Shown here piece after piece: positions 23,361 to 34,090 of a DNA stretch of 64,000 bases (positions within the stretch are counted from its first letter, which is position 1; the number at the start of each line of letters is the position of its first letter). Under the pieces are notes generated by a model. The model saw only the letters and a list, made by a program, of their open reading frames with translations, did no database searches and was not told where the DNA came from. Made by a program: the position numbers and the translations under genes. Source of the DNA: Orychophragmus violaceus (Eukaryota > Streptophyta > Magnoliopsida > Brassicales > Brassicaceae); the NCBI GenBank assembly GCA_030180135.1, contig CM058235.1:92542535-92606534 (forward strand). Direction: 5' to 3'.

Positions 23361-25314
23361 GATCTTGAGATTCGACACCAACTCTTTAAACAATGTTGGT
23401 GGGATGATCCTAGTCACTGTAAAAGCCTGTGCAGATGTCTGGAAGTTGTAAATTATGATTTTCACCTGGAAAGTAATTCTTTGTCCAATCATTTCGAGGA
23501 TACAATTTGGAATCATCTGCTGGTCCGAGCTTGTGACTTCAGGGTCCTGGTGTAAACAATTTTGGATAATATTATAAATATGTAAATCATCCGCTTTCCA
23601 ATCATTTCATAAAGAAGAGAGAGTTAAGGAAATATAAGTTACATGTGCCTGTGTAAGTTCTTCAACTGAGGTTTGTGTGATTTTTCTGACATCCCGATCA
23701 AACATGACGAAAGTTGTGGTCCTCTCATCACTTTGGACGATCAACTCCACCATGAATCTGGTCATTAAGAGATATGTCATTATAATGTTTACGAATTATG
23801 TAAAACGAATGAAATTTTTAAGATGTATGAGATATACAAAATACCTTCCAACTCCAATGGTAGTGCTTGTGTTACAGTGGTTGCATATCAGAGTTGTCTC
23901 AGATAGTCCCAGATTTTTGGAGCATGTGGCGCACGACAAATATTTCCATCCATTACGGCCGTTGATGTCAGTTATCTTTGCAAGACAGATCACCTCCTTA
24001 TCCTGGTTAACTCCGCTTGAGATATAGTTTAAAATCTGTTGGATAGTAAAAATCTCTAGAGTTGGCACAACAATATCATTTTCAACTATTTTTTAGCTGA
24101 ACTCGTTTCTTCTAAGCCCATCCTGGAGTTTCGTTTGTTATAAAGCGATTTAGTCGTATATATATTAAGCAGTGGAACTAAGATAAGAAAATATTCATGT
24201 GGTAACTTACCTTTTCATAAAGTCTTTCACAATCTCCAGATCGTGATTGATGAAAACCTTTGTTGCTCCACTCGAGTTCAAATGCAGCTTTCCTATAAGG
24301 ATTAGCAGTTGGTCAGATCATGGTTTAGAGTTGGAAAAAAATCAAGGAATCTTTCAATACTTGATTACCTGCAAAAAATTTGGGATTTAGACATGTCCCA
24401 ACAATCACAACGTAAGACCGGTCTGTCTGTTGGAATTGTTGACGAAAATCAGAAGCTTGCTCATCCCAAAGGGTTAGACAAATGGTTGAGTTGCTATAAT
24501 ATCAAATGACTTATCTAAGTTAGTTTTGGAAAAATATTTTGATGGAAAGTATGAATCTCGATATGTGATAAGGTAACTTGCTCTTCAAGTTGGAGAAGCA
24601 ACTTAATTTTATGTTTTGAGGTTGAGTCATCCAGGTGGGATCCGGCGATAGATAGGATTTGGCCGACGACATCTGCATAAAAATTAACATGTAGGGTAAG
24701 CTACGGGAATAACAAACTGGAGATAATTCTGCTCACAAAATTGTGTTCGAAATAGTTACCTAGCAAGTGTATGTTTTTCCCTGCAAAACTCTGGAACTCA
24801 GAGTAACTGTGAGTTCTGAATTTTTCACGCTTGATAGAACAGACCTCCTCATCAACGTCAATGAATTTAGTGGTGTCTGTAAACCGGATGGTGAATTGGT
24901 GACCAGTGACCTTGTAGTGGCTGTAGCTTGGCACGACTTCAAAATCATTGATTAGGTAGATATTTCCTTCAGCAAGGAAATCTTTAAACATGTGAATTCT
25001 CCTGTAGTAGATTGACGCTTGAATCAATGTTTCATGCACCATAGCATAATTACGTCAGTGAACCGTGTACATATAGTTGAAAGTGGGCAAGACCATTGAA
25101 GATAGTAGGTATAACTTACATGTTCATCTAGAAGCAGCATATACATGCTCATTAGAGTTCCATTCTGTTTTAAGTTTCTTGCTTCCCACATCCGTAAAAT
25201 ACGGACAACAATACTCTCTTTGTTCTTCCCTAATACAAGCTTCTCCAATGGAATCTTACTTGGTCGTAGAGCAGCCAATTTCTTCTTGTTAGCAACAAGT
25301 GACGATGTCTGCAT
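23361..25314 (-). pseudogene. RPA1-like OB-fold (replication factor A) gene, 5' part
   Basis: Eight exon-like blocks with good splice borders can be followed on the minus strand: 25314-25120, about 25033-24760, 24672-24578, 24493-24369, 24292-24211, about 24120-23852, 23757-23643 and 23546-23361. They encode the order seen in Brassicaceae RPA1-like proteins: an N-terminal OB fold (VLGKNKESIVVRILRMWEAR; IYLINDFEVVPSYS; FTIRFTDTTKF), a middle OB fold (DVVGQILSIAGSHLDD; LTLWDEQASDFRQQ; PKFFAG) and a zinc-ribbon OB fold with four cysteines (CATCSKNL, CNHCNT) plus TFVMFDRDV. Such proteins bind single-stranded DNA in replication and repair. Exon 2 has no clean acceptor and the sixth block seems to contain TAA, so it is probably dead even without the 21-kb insertion that cuts it at 23360. 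The last exon lies at 2155-2391. Confidence 0.75.
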
Positions 25315-25538
25315 TTTTGCCTCGTGAAAGAAGACACGTTGGAGTTAGTATCATGGTTCAATTGCACAACAAAACAACTATCTTAATGAGTAGTAGTAAA
25401 CTATTTGACTAAAATTGATTTTAAATTACAACATTATATTACTGTTTATGTAATTGATTGAAGAACTACATGTAATGCTAATTATAAATGGACAATGATT
25501 GATATGAAAGACGAAACACCAATACTTGTGAAATTACT

Positions 25539-25704
25539 CTAAACCATTAAAGGATTCATTCTCTTTACGTCTATTTGCATATAAGATTTCTTGTAATGTG
25601 TAAGCTGAGGGAAGAACCTTTGAGTCAGAAGCTCCATCGGTTTTGGGGGCATTAAAAGATTGATTTATCGCCACATTCTCCTTTTCGAGCGGTTGGGAGG
25701 CCAT
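25539..25704 (-). CDS. Possible first exon of the RPA1-like gene
   Basis: An ATG at 25704 lies about 170 bases downstream of a good minus-strand TATA box and opens MASQPLEKENVAINQSFN, running 55 codons to TAA at 25539. It does not resemble an OB fold. It could be an extra N-terminal exon spliced to the acceptor-like ATGCAG at 25309-25314, or a small upstream frame. No clear donor is visible. Confidence 0.3.
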
Positions 25705-25874
25705 CTTGTCGTATGAACAGCTGCACACCGATTTAGAAGGATAAACTGTTAGTAAGTAATACATGATGTAAAATTGAAGCATCAAAATATATTGAAACAT
25801 AAGTAAAGGACTTATGAACTCAACTCTGAGACTTGAAAACGCATAAGTATGAAGTGTAACGTGACTACTGATAT

Positions 25875-25884
25875 CTATTTATAG
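25875..25884 (-). promoter_or_regulatory. TATA box for the RPA1-like gene
   Basis: CTATAAATAG on the minus strand, about 170 bp before the ATG at 25704 and about 560 bp before the OB-fold coding. Confidence 0.6.
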
Positions 25885-26182
25885 AGTCTATATTATCAAA
25901 CGATTAACATTCCTTTTTTGTGTTCAAATATATTTAAAGAACGCACGGAAAGACAGACAAATTCCAAAATTCAATAGTAATTAAAGTTCTTGAAAAATCA
26001 AAAAGCATTTAAATATGCAAGTTGAAAGCCACTTATATTGAGACCAAGAGACAGAGTGAGATACATAGATGGTTTCTATTCTCAATGTGATGGTCAAGTT
26101 CTCAGTCAAATTTCGACATTCGCAAATAATTTGACCATGCAAAAAAATGACAGTCAGACTTCTTACCAAGGTATTCATTATG

Positions 26183-26190
26183 TATAAATA
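26183..26190 (+). promoter_or_regulatory. TATA box for the F-box gene
   Basis: TATAAATA lies 56 bp before the ATG at 26246, a normal plant distance allowing a 5' leader of about 25 bases. It is about 300 bp from the divergent TATA box at 25875. Confidence 0.65.
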
Positions 26191-26245
26191 GTAGGCAATA
26201 TGCAGTTCAGGTTCAATCATTCTATCTAAATCTGCCCAAACAATA

Positions 26246-26895
26246 ATGAAAAAACCAGTTCGTACCCACAAACTGACCGACCTACCCTATGATCTCTTAG
26301 CTATCATTCTAAGCAAAGTAGGAGAAGTTTCTCACCCTGACTTAGTTGACTGCATTCTCACCTGCAAGGATTTTCGTGAGCATTCTAAGTATCCAATTGT
26401 TCTGAAGAATCTCCGGCTCGACCAGACTTTCTCTCTTCCATTGGAAAGGATCCCTGAAAATGCAGAAAAATATATGAGTGTGCTAAATATGGAAATGTGC
26501 GTGCTATATTTTTATATGGTCTAATTGATTACTACTTTCTTAAGGATACAATAACAGGAGCTAGGAAACTCAAGAGTGCAGCAGATGCTAAACATCCTGA
26601 AGCAATGTATCTATATGGAATGACCCTTATCAATGATAATCAACTGACGGAAGGGTCAAACTACATTAAGCAATTATGGAGAGAGAAAGGGTTGCAAGCA
26701 GTCAGATTGTGTCAAGAAAATTGTCGCTCTGTCATACTTGAGTAGAGTATAAGGCAATACAGGGAGTATGAGATACTACTATGTATGATGGAGCTTGGGG
26801 ATGGTTGTGAGGTTGGAGACTATGATGAGGTGTGCAAAGATTGTCTTATCTACAAGGAAATTTTTCAATATATTGATTATATGAATTATGGCTAG
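26246..26895 (+). pseudogene. F-box protein (At1g67623-like) pseudogene
   Basis: F-box proteins link substrates to SCF ubiquitin ligases. The ATG at 26246 begins a short lead-in and then an F-box core at about residues 10-50 (LTDLPYDLLAIILSKVGEVS, DLVDCILTCKDFREHSK). A one-base slip near 26477 moves the frame. The second frame continues with CAKYGNVRAIFLYGLIDYYF and HPEAMYLYGMTLINDNQ, a Sel1-like repeat typical of the Arabidopsis At1g67623-type family. An in-frame TAG at 26742-26744 breaks the end, after which the same frame still reads YREYEILLCMMELGDG and a cysteine-bearing tail to TAG at about 26895. A frameshift plus a stop in an otherwise full-length frame points to a recent pseudogene. 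Confidence 0.75.
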
Positions 26896-27770
26896 ATTGG
26901 ACTAAGCTTATCTTACCACATGTGGTTGTTGGTTTAAGTTTATGCTAGGCTTATTTTACCACATTTGGTTGTAGGTCTAAGTATTATAACACAGTAGGAC
27001 GTTTTTAATTTGCTACAATAATGCATCTGGTTTGTAATGAGATATTGGCAGTCATTATATATTATGATTTAATAATTTTAAATGATATAATTACCTGAGT
27101 TTTGAGCTATAGTTACATTAGTCCAAGATATGACAGCGCTTTGTGAAACCCTGGTAGCTCTTTTACTCATATATAGGCATACATTCTGTATAAATAAATA
27201 GGAAAATGTTAGTTTGAAAAAAACAAAACACAACATATCTTACATAAGTAAATGTTTTAAAAGCAGTAGTTTTATACTACCTTAATGCAAGCATACAAAA
27301 CAAAAGCTAATATTGTAGTTGACATTAATTATGAACATGTAGTACAAAAATTAGGGAAACAGACTGGAGCACAAATTGTGTGAATGAAAAAGTTCTTAAA
27401 GCAGTAATATTATACTACCTTAATGGTAATGAAAAAGTTCTTAAAGCAGTAATATTATACTACCTTAATGGTAGATGGTATTGAGATTGTTTTGTCTTAG
27501 CATCAAAACATCTAAATAACAATTTAGCAGATTCAAAGACCAACACCAGCTGCTAAAACTAAAGTGGATAAGAATAGGTATTTTTTTTGCTCGAGATGGA
27601 GTTTTTGATCATATTATATGAAACGTACAAAACTAACGAAAGTTCTATTCAGTTTACATAAATCACCTTTATCAGAAGATGAGTAAATTTGATCGGTGTT
27701 TGGAGTCATAACTACTCATATATATCGTCAAACTATAAAGGGTATAAATTTGAAAGGTTTAATGTATCAC
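26896..27770. other. Non-coding, with short duplications
   Basis: No gene seen. ACCACATGTGGTTGTTGGT and ACCACATTTGGTTGTAGGT form a local duplication around 26915-26975. A perfect 45-bp tandem copy (AATGAAAAAGTTCTTAAAGC...) occupies 27383-27427 and 27428-27472. Confidence 0.7.
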
Positions 27771-28106
27771 CTTCCTAGTTGGGTTATGCTTAGTCGGCTC
27801 AACTTCCTTTTTATGGACACCATTTGCTCTGAGAACCAAAACACCGATGCTCGAATTTGTATAAAGAAGCCGAGCAACCTTAAGAATTGACATATCAGCA
27901 AAAGATTAATTCCAAGATATATATTAATGAACATAGGATTTGATGGGAAGGTTGGAACTGAGACGAAAACAAACCTTGCTAACAGAATCCTTGCTATCTG
28001 GCATGGTCACTTGTGGGCACTGAGTGGGATCAACAATTTATGTGAGCTCCAAGGGCTTTGGTGTATCAACAGATTCCAATTTACCGCTGATACAATCAGA
28101 TAATGC
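27771..28106 (-). pseudogene. TOPLESS/TPR co-repressor fragment, two exons
   Basis: TOPLESS proteins are WD40 transcriptional co-repressors of about 1100 residues; only about 80 are left here. Exon 28106-27975 reads TPKPLELT, a TAA where glutamate is expected, then IVDPTQCPQVTMPDSKDSVS. After a GT...AG intron, exon 27878-27771 reads VARLLYTNSSIGVLVLRANG, matching the WD40-region phrase VARLLYTNSG of TPL/TPR proteins. The following residues (HKKEVEPTKHNPTRK) have drifted from the family. Splice borders are intact although the coding is dead, so it arrived as genomic DNA rather than through mRNA. It lies downstream of, and in line with, the MTP5-like fragment. Confidence 0.8.
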
Positions 28107-28293
28107 CTACATAAAGGACATTTCATTAAATCACAATAATGAAAAGAAGCCCGAGGGAACAATTACTGTAAACTGAATCTTCAACACTATTTTATGCAGG
28201 ATATTAAACATGTTTTATTGAATGACACAGCAGCCTTAAACCCTCAAACTCAAACTGGAAAAAACATCAAAAAAACGTTAAGAACATACTTAC

Positions 28294-28747
28294 AGCATTA
28301 GTGAAAGCAAATAGAATTTCAAGTCTTTTGTACCTGGGGAAAAAAGCCAAAGATTTCTAAGTTTCAACTTACAATCAATTCAGCATTATGCGATTACAGT
28401 ATCAACAACAAAAGAAATCAAACAGACAAGTTTTCATATTCAGCAATTAGATAACATAAAGTTGTATCCCACGAAAACAACAGCGGTTGTACTTTAGGAA
28501 CGGTTCCAAAGAAAAAGAAAAGAAAAGTTAATTCAACAAGTTGGGCAAACACACGTACTACCACAAAGCATGTATTCCAATCTATATCTCCAACAAATAC
28601 AATCACCAACTAAGCGGATCAAATGAACATTTTTCTTACCCATATGAGTAAGCATGATCAGGCTTCTTCCTTGAAGTTGTCATTGCAAATAAAGAAAACA
28701 TCAAGAAACCACATCCAAATGTAAGATGGAATGCATCAAAAACCAAA
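28294..28747 (-). pseudogene. MTP5-like cation efflux (CDF) fragment, two exons
   Basis: CDF proteins are zinc or manganese exporters with six membrane helices. Exon 28747-28640 reads FDAFHLTFGCGFLMFSLFA and SRKKPDHAYSYG, the second-helix region of the MTP5/ZnT5 branch. After a GT...AG intron, exon 28333-28294 reads YKRLEILFAFTNA, the start of the third helix. The rest of the transporter is absent on both sides. The next exon-like block downstream is TOPLESS-derived, so a hybrid transcript is conceivable. No start codon or full domain remains, and transport function is excluded. Confidence 0.8.
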
Positions 28748-29048
28748 CCTGTAAGAGTCCATAAAACAGCCTAAAATATAAATAAAAAGTAAGGAAGTTA
28801 GTAAGAAACCACGAACTTGGAATCAAATATATAAAACTCAAATTAACAAGTGATATCTGAATTATTTAACCTAGCTTTAACTGTGAAGGGTTTTTTTTGT
28901 TCTCGTCAATGCATCTACATCACATTCTCCACCTAGAAAGAAGCTTAGATCCACTCAAACAAACAAAACAATAGCTTAATAATGTAATCGTGAACAATTT
29001 CATATATGAAGCAAAGAAAGTAAAAAAAAGGAACTATCAGAAGACTTG

Positions 29049-29641
29049 CCTCTTCACGAGAGGCTTGATCTGCCTAACACAGAAGGCACTAAAATATGTT
29101 ATTCACCGGACTACACATACGGGAAATTGAAATCTCGGGGGCGTAAGTACGACTCTAATCGACTTGGACAGCCATCTCGACGACCACTAACAGAGGACGT
29201 TGTGCCGGAGGAGACTAGACTTAAGTTTTTTGGAAGATTTGATGTTGGTCGGAGAAGCTCAAAACCTCTAGCATACGAAGAGATGCGTGAATGGGTTCTC
29301 GGATCTAACAGAAAAACACGATCTAAGATTTGAGGAGACATAAGTGGGAACCCGAAGGTAGAAGGGAAGATCGTGTACCATGTTGTGACATGCAGCTGGT
29401 TAAAACGGTGAGAAAACTCCGACGGTGGTCAACGGAACGCAAGCCTCCGGACGATGAAGATAGCGCCGACGGACCATTGGAATCTTGTTCGAAGGCTTGT
29501 AAGCCTTCGGTGGCTGAGATTATCGGCGGTGAATTCGCGACAGTCGTCTGTAGGAAGGACGGCGAGAGATTCACCTCAAGTTCGCCAGAGAGAAAGGGAG
29601 GTAGATCGATAGAACAGAGGAAGATGGTAATGAACATTTAG
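29049..29641 (+). pseudogene. Unrecognised basic open frames
   Basis: Two adjoining frames, about 29049-29333 and 29333-29641, overlap at a TGA. The first reads LPNTEGTKICYSPDYTYG, later PLTEDVVPEETRLKFFGRFD and MREWVLGSNRKTRSK, and has no early ATG, so it may be an exon or a truncated gene. The second is rich in charged residues (LVKTVRKLRRWSTERKPPDD, SSPERKGGRSIEQRK). I do not recognise either. The opposite strand is also open here, so coding direction is uncertain. Confidence 0.3.
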
Positions 29642-30123
29642 GGTTTACTCGACTAATGTTTTGTTTACTCGACTAATGTTTTTTTTTAACAGGTGGGCTC
29701 TGGCGTGGAAGAAGGATTTGATATTATTGGCTTGAGCTTGTTTTCATTAATCTGATATGTCGTCTCCAGAATACATAAAAAAATTGAGGTGTCATCTTCT
29801 GGAGAGACATTGCTTCTTTTATATATATGATTTCCGTCATTGCTTCTTTTTTTACTCCCTCTTTTGGGCTTATTTTCCGTGTTTGGGTTTTATTTCTCTT
29901 AATTGGGCTCCAATAATGTTTGATTATCAGTATAATATCAGATCCAAGAAAAGAAAAAAAGAGAGGTTTGCATCATTGTTGTTCAACGATATTCAAATAT
30001 TGATGTACTAATAAAATTTGTCACAAACGACAAAAAAAAAGGGAATTGGTTCAACATTTAGTTTGGTCTGCTTCTAGATATCGTACTGGTCACAAATCAG
30101 ACCGACTCGTACGCTTAAGATTC
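29642..30123. other. Non-coding, with an A-rich run
   Basis: No gene seen. A phrase TACTAATAAAATTTGTCAC followed by CAAACGAC and a nine-A run near 30032-30040 looks like the 3' end of a LINE-type insertion, but no target duplication was found. TTAAGATTC at 30115-30123 is the left duplication of the foldback element. Confidence 0.5.
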
Positions 30124-31377
30124 GGGCGCTCGGGGTGTAGCCCCACCGATACTTTGAATTAAGTCTGTAACAACACGGTTTTTGGAACACATTGTCTAAC
30201 CACACAATATCATTTTATCGAGTTGTAACCACATAATGTTGACTTTATGTTGACTTTTAACGTTTCTGTTAAACAAACGTTAAATTTAATTATAAACCGT
30301 TATCCGATTTTAAATCAGAACAAAACCAATAAATAACCCAAATTAAATCCCAAATCAAATTAAACTAAAATTAAACCACCAAACTTTCCTTAACCAAACT
30401 GAAGACATTAAAACTTAACCATAATCGGTATTAAAATAAAACCATCTCTCTTTTTATCTTCGTCGAACCCAGATTCGATTCATCGAGATTAAAATAAAAC
30501 CATAACCAGATTTGTATAAATTTAGTTTTCGAAAGATTCGTCTTCTCGTTTTCTAAATCTGAAGCAGGAAAATCGTAACGCATCATCATCTCTTGTTTCT
30601 TAAGATTCAATTTCTCATCATCCGCTAAACCCACTTTCTTCAACTTCGATTTTGCAGATCCTCCTAATCCATGAGATAAATAGGAAAAAACAGAGCAAAG
30701 GATGACGAATTAAATATAAAAATGACAAAAAGGAGAGATATTTTGTTGGCTTGTGGAATTTTAAAATGGTAAAAGTATTTGTAGTTTACCAGATTGTTTG
30801 TTGGATAATCGATTGGTTCCACGTCTCACATCTCGACGACCCGTTTCCATTTTTAGGATTCACTCTCGTGTTCTTCTTCCTCTCACCACTCAAAACATTC
30901 AAGAGGAGGAGCAGAGAAAACCAGAGAAAAAAAAAAGATCTCAGTTCCACATCTCTGCACAGAAAATAATTTAAACACGTTAGTTAGATAACAACATCAG
31001 TTGTCTGATTTTGGGGATAAATCGAATCTGGGTTCGACGAAGATAAAGAGAGAAATGGTTTTATTTTAATACTGGTTATTGTTAAGTTTTAATGTCTTCG
31101 GTTCGGTTAAAGAAGGTTTAGTGGTTTAATTTTAGTTTAATTTGATTTAGAATTTAATCTGGGTTATTTATTGGTTTTGTTTTGATTTAAAATCGGATAA
31201 CGGTTTATAATTAAATTTAACGTCTGTTTAATAGAAACGTTAAAAGTCAACATAAAGTCAACATTATGTGGTTACAACTCGATAAAATGATATTGTGTGG
31301 TTAGACAATGTGTTCCAAAAACCGTGTTGTTACGGACTTAATTCAAAGTATCGGTGGGGCTACACCCCGAGCGCCCC
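30124..31377. mobile_element. Foldback / MULE-type element with long inverted repeats
   Basis: The left arm from GGGCGCTCGGGGTGTAGCCC (30124) is mirrored by a right arm ending GGGCTACACCCCGAGCGCCC (31377). The match extends about 370-390 bp inward (to about 30515 and from about 30990) with scattered changes. Flanks carry an imperfect 9-bp duplication, TTAAGATTC and ATAAGATTC, as expected of Mutator-like transposons. The loop of about 470 bp has no transposase. It is non-autonomous, and a transcript through it would fold into a long hairpin. Confidence 0.75.
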
Positions 31378-31426
31378 ATAAGATTCTCATGAATTTGAAA
31401 TTGCTGTTAAGGTTTACCACTAATAA

Positions 31427-32461
31427 TCATATATATAATGAGAGAAGCGGAGCTATCTCCGGCCGCCACATCAGTCCCTTTTGATTAGTCAATTTTAATT
31501 AAAAAATTTCACATCATCATTAAACTAAAACAAATGTAATATTATTTAATTTAAATGTAATTAGTTAAAAGTATCGAAACATGAATTATAAATTTGAATT
31601 TAATTTATAATCTCATATATATCTAAATATTATATATTATAAAATTTAAATACATCTTTCATATTTTTTTGTAAAAAATAAATAAAAATAAATAAATCTC
31701 AATAAAAAATGAAATATCAAATTGTAAAACTAAAATTAAAGATAATATTATTACAAAGTTTACAATAATGAAAAATTATAAGTAAAGAACCATAAAATTA
31801 TAAATAATATAAATTATTATTATTAAGAATAGAAAAATATTATAAAAATGGGATACATTGATAATAAAAAAATTACACAAAATATAAGAACATAAGAAAT
31901 AAAATAAAATCAATGAAATATATATATATAAAAATTAAATAAATCTAAAATGATAACTAAAATATTAAAATATAAAATATTATTATTAAGAATAGAACAA
32001 AAAATGTTACAAAATGAGATAAAATGATAATAAAAATTATATAAAATATAAGAACATAGGAAAGAAAATAAAATCAATGATATATATAAAATTAATAAAA
32101 TTTAAAATGATAACTAAAATATTATAATATTATGAATAAAAATTAAAAATTTAAGAGTTTGATAAATGGGAATGTATAAATAAAAAGTATATATATATTT
32201 AAAATAGTTTATAAAAAATTAAAAGGATGATAAAAGGTTGAGGCTAATTAAAATTTGATAATTAAAAAATATTAATTAAATTAATAATCGTATGTTAGCG
32301 CATATTCTCTCCCAAAAATCATGTTATTCAAAAAAGAAAGAAAAATACAAATTTGTAAATTAAAAACATATAAAATATTAATACTTAAAGTAAATATCAA
32401 ATATATTAAATATTTATAAATTTAAGCAAAATCCGCGCATTTGCGCGGATTCTCTCCCTGT
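31427..32461 (+). mobile_element. Helitron-like element
   Basis: Starts TCATATATATAATGAGAGAA after an A and ends with a strong hairpin (ATCCGCGCATTTGCGCGGAT, 32431-32450) about ten bases before a degenerate CTGT terminus. A TC start and a hairpin near the 3' end are Helitron hallmarks; the canonical ending is CTRR. The interior is AT-rich with no Rep/helicase. No target duplication is expected. Confidence 0.5.
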
Positions 32462-33188
32462 TAAAATAAATAATCGACTATAATAATAGCTGCTTTTAAG
32501 TTCTGTTCAAATTCTATATAATCTGGAACCTTTTGTTTCTGTATTATGTATATTTCTTGTAAAACATTGTATGACTCATAAGTCATAAAAGGTGTCTGTT
32601 TGTCTGCCGCCTCCGTCAAACGGTAGATTCTTGTTTATTTACTTGTTAGCAGTAACGGTGACATATGGTGGTTGACGATATATTTTGTTCGTTTATTTGC
32701 TATTGATAATGGTGTCAGCCGCTAGTGTTTAACACAACATAATTTTTAACGCTATTTTCCGATGTTAAATATAGGAGTTCAAAGTTAATGTTGCTGAATG
32801 TTGACTGACATTGACATCAACGATAGATAAATGAACAAAAATCTGTCACCAGCGACCAGACACCAACCGCTGTCACCAACCATCAATTGCCAATCGTTGC
32901 TGTCAGCCACTAACCATCAACGACAGACAAACGAATATGACTATAATCTTGTATCATTTAAGTTTTTTTTAATATCATTTTAACCACAAAAAAGTATAGA
33001 ATAAATTGAGAATGAACACACTAAACATGTGCAATTAAGGTGGTTGTGTATTAGACAATTATTACGACAAAAAAAAAATGTATTAGACACTTATTGAAAC
33101 CTAAGATAATATATTTTATTTTGGGTAAAGCCATCATGAAGTCGGTTCTAATTCAAACATCAATCGCTTCTATATGTACGTATGTGTG
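32462..33188. other. Non-coding, possible small MITE
   Basis: No gene. GTTTGTCTGCCGC near 32610 and its near mirror (GACGACAGACAAACG-like, about 32920-32934) could be the inverted ends of an element of about 330 bp, but no clear duplication was seen. Confidence 0.35.
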
Positions 33189-33780
33189 TGGCGCCAAAAT
33201 GCGGAATTGCGTTTTCCCGCCAAAAACGAGGAATTGATTTTTGCCGCCAAAAACGCGGAATTGATTTTTTCCGCCAAAAACGCGGAATTGATTTTTCCCG
33301 CCAAAAACGCGGAATTGCGTTTTCCCGCCAAAAACGAGGAATTGAGTTTTCCCGCCAAAACGCGGAATTGCGTTTTCCCGCCAAAAACGAGGAATTGAGT
33401 TTTCCCGCCAAAAACGCGCAATTGATTTTTCCCGCCAAAAACGCGGAATTGATTTTTCCCGCCAAAAACGCGGAATTGCGTTTTCGCGCCAAAAACGAAG
33501 AATTGAGTTTTCCCGCCAAAAATGCGGAATTGAGTTTTCCCGCCAAAAACGCGAAATTGTGTTTTCCCGCCAAAAATGCAATTCTGTGTTTTTCCTTTCC
33601 CGCAAAAAACGCAATTCTACGTTTTCCCGCCAAAAACGGGATTCCGCATTTTCCCGCCAAAAAATGTTATTCCGCGTTTTCCCATCAAAATCGTGATTCC
33701 GCATTTTTCCGCCAAATCGCGATTCCACGTTTTCTCTCAAATTTTCGTCGTAAAGCGATTCTGCGTTTTCTGGTCGAAAA
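33189..33780. repeat. Minisatellite of E2F-type sites
   Basis: A 26-30 bp unit (CGCGGAATTG, then TTTTCCCGCCAAAAA) is repeated about 20 times. At least 13 copies contain TTTCCCGCC, and further copies fit TTTSSCGC, the consensus bound by plant E2F factors. The array decays on the right (to about 34090) beyond a hAT MITE. Long frames are open through it on both strands because the unit lacks stops; they are not genes. Confidence 0.9.
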
Positions 33781-33781
33781 C

Positions 33782-33939
33782 TAGGGTTGGGCATTTTATT
33801 TGAACCCGAACCCGAACCCGACCCAATTTATAAAAAATACCCGAACAAGTTCTCTAGCCCTAAACCCGAAAACCCGAAAAATTCGATCCGAACCCGAACG
33901 GGTACCTTAACAGTTTGGGTACCCGAACGTCCAGGCCTA
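33782..33939. mobile_element. hAT-type MITE (CCCGAACCCG family)
   Basis: Ends TAGGGTTGGGC and GTCCAGGCCTA form a terminal inverted repeat of the type seen on plant hAT MITEs. The flanks TCGAAAAC (33774-33781) and TCAAAAAC (33940-33947) are an 8-bp duplication with one change. The interior is CCCGAACC repeats. It is inserted in the E2F minisatellite, whose last degenerate units continue to about 34090. Confidence 0.8.
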
Positions 33940-34090
33940 TCAAAAACGCTATTCAGCGTTTTTCCGTAAAACGCAATTCTATTTTTTCTTTCAAAAACGT
34001 AATTCTGTGTTTTCCCGTCAAAAATGTAATTTCGCATTCCGTCAAAAACGTGATTCCGCTTTTTTCGTTAAAATTATGATTTTTCCACAA

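Noticed and set aside
33153..33794. Long frames on both strands through the CCCGCCAAAAACGC repeats (about 200 codons each).
   Set aside because: They are open only because the repeat unit lacks stops; the products are simple repeats in every frame.
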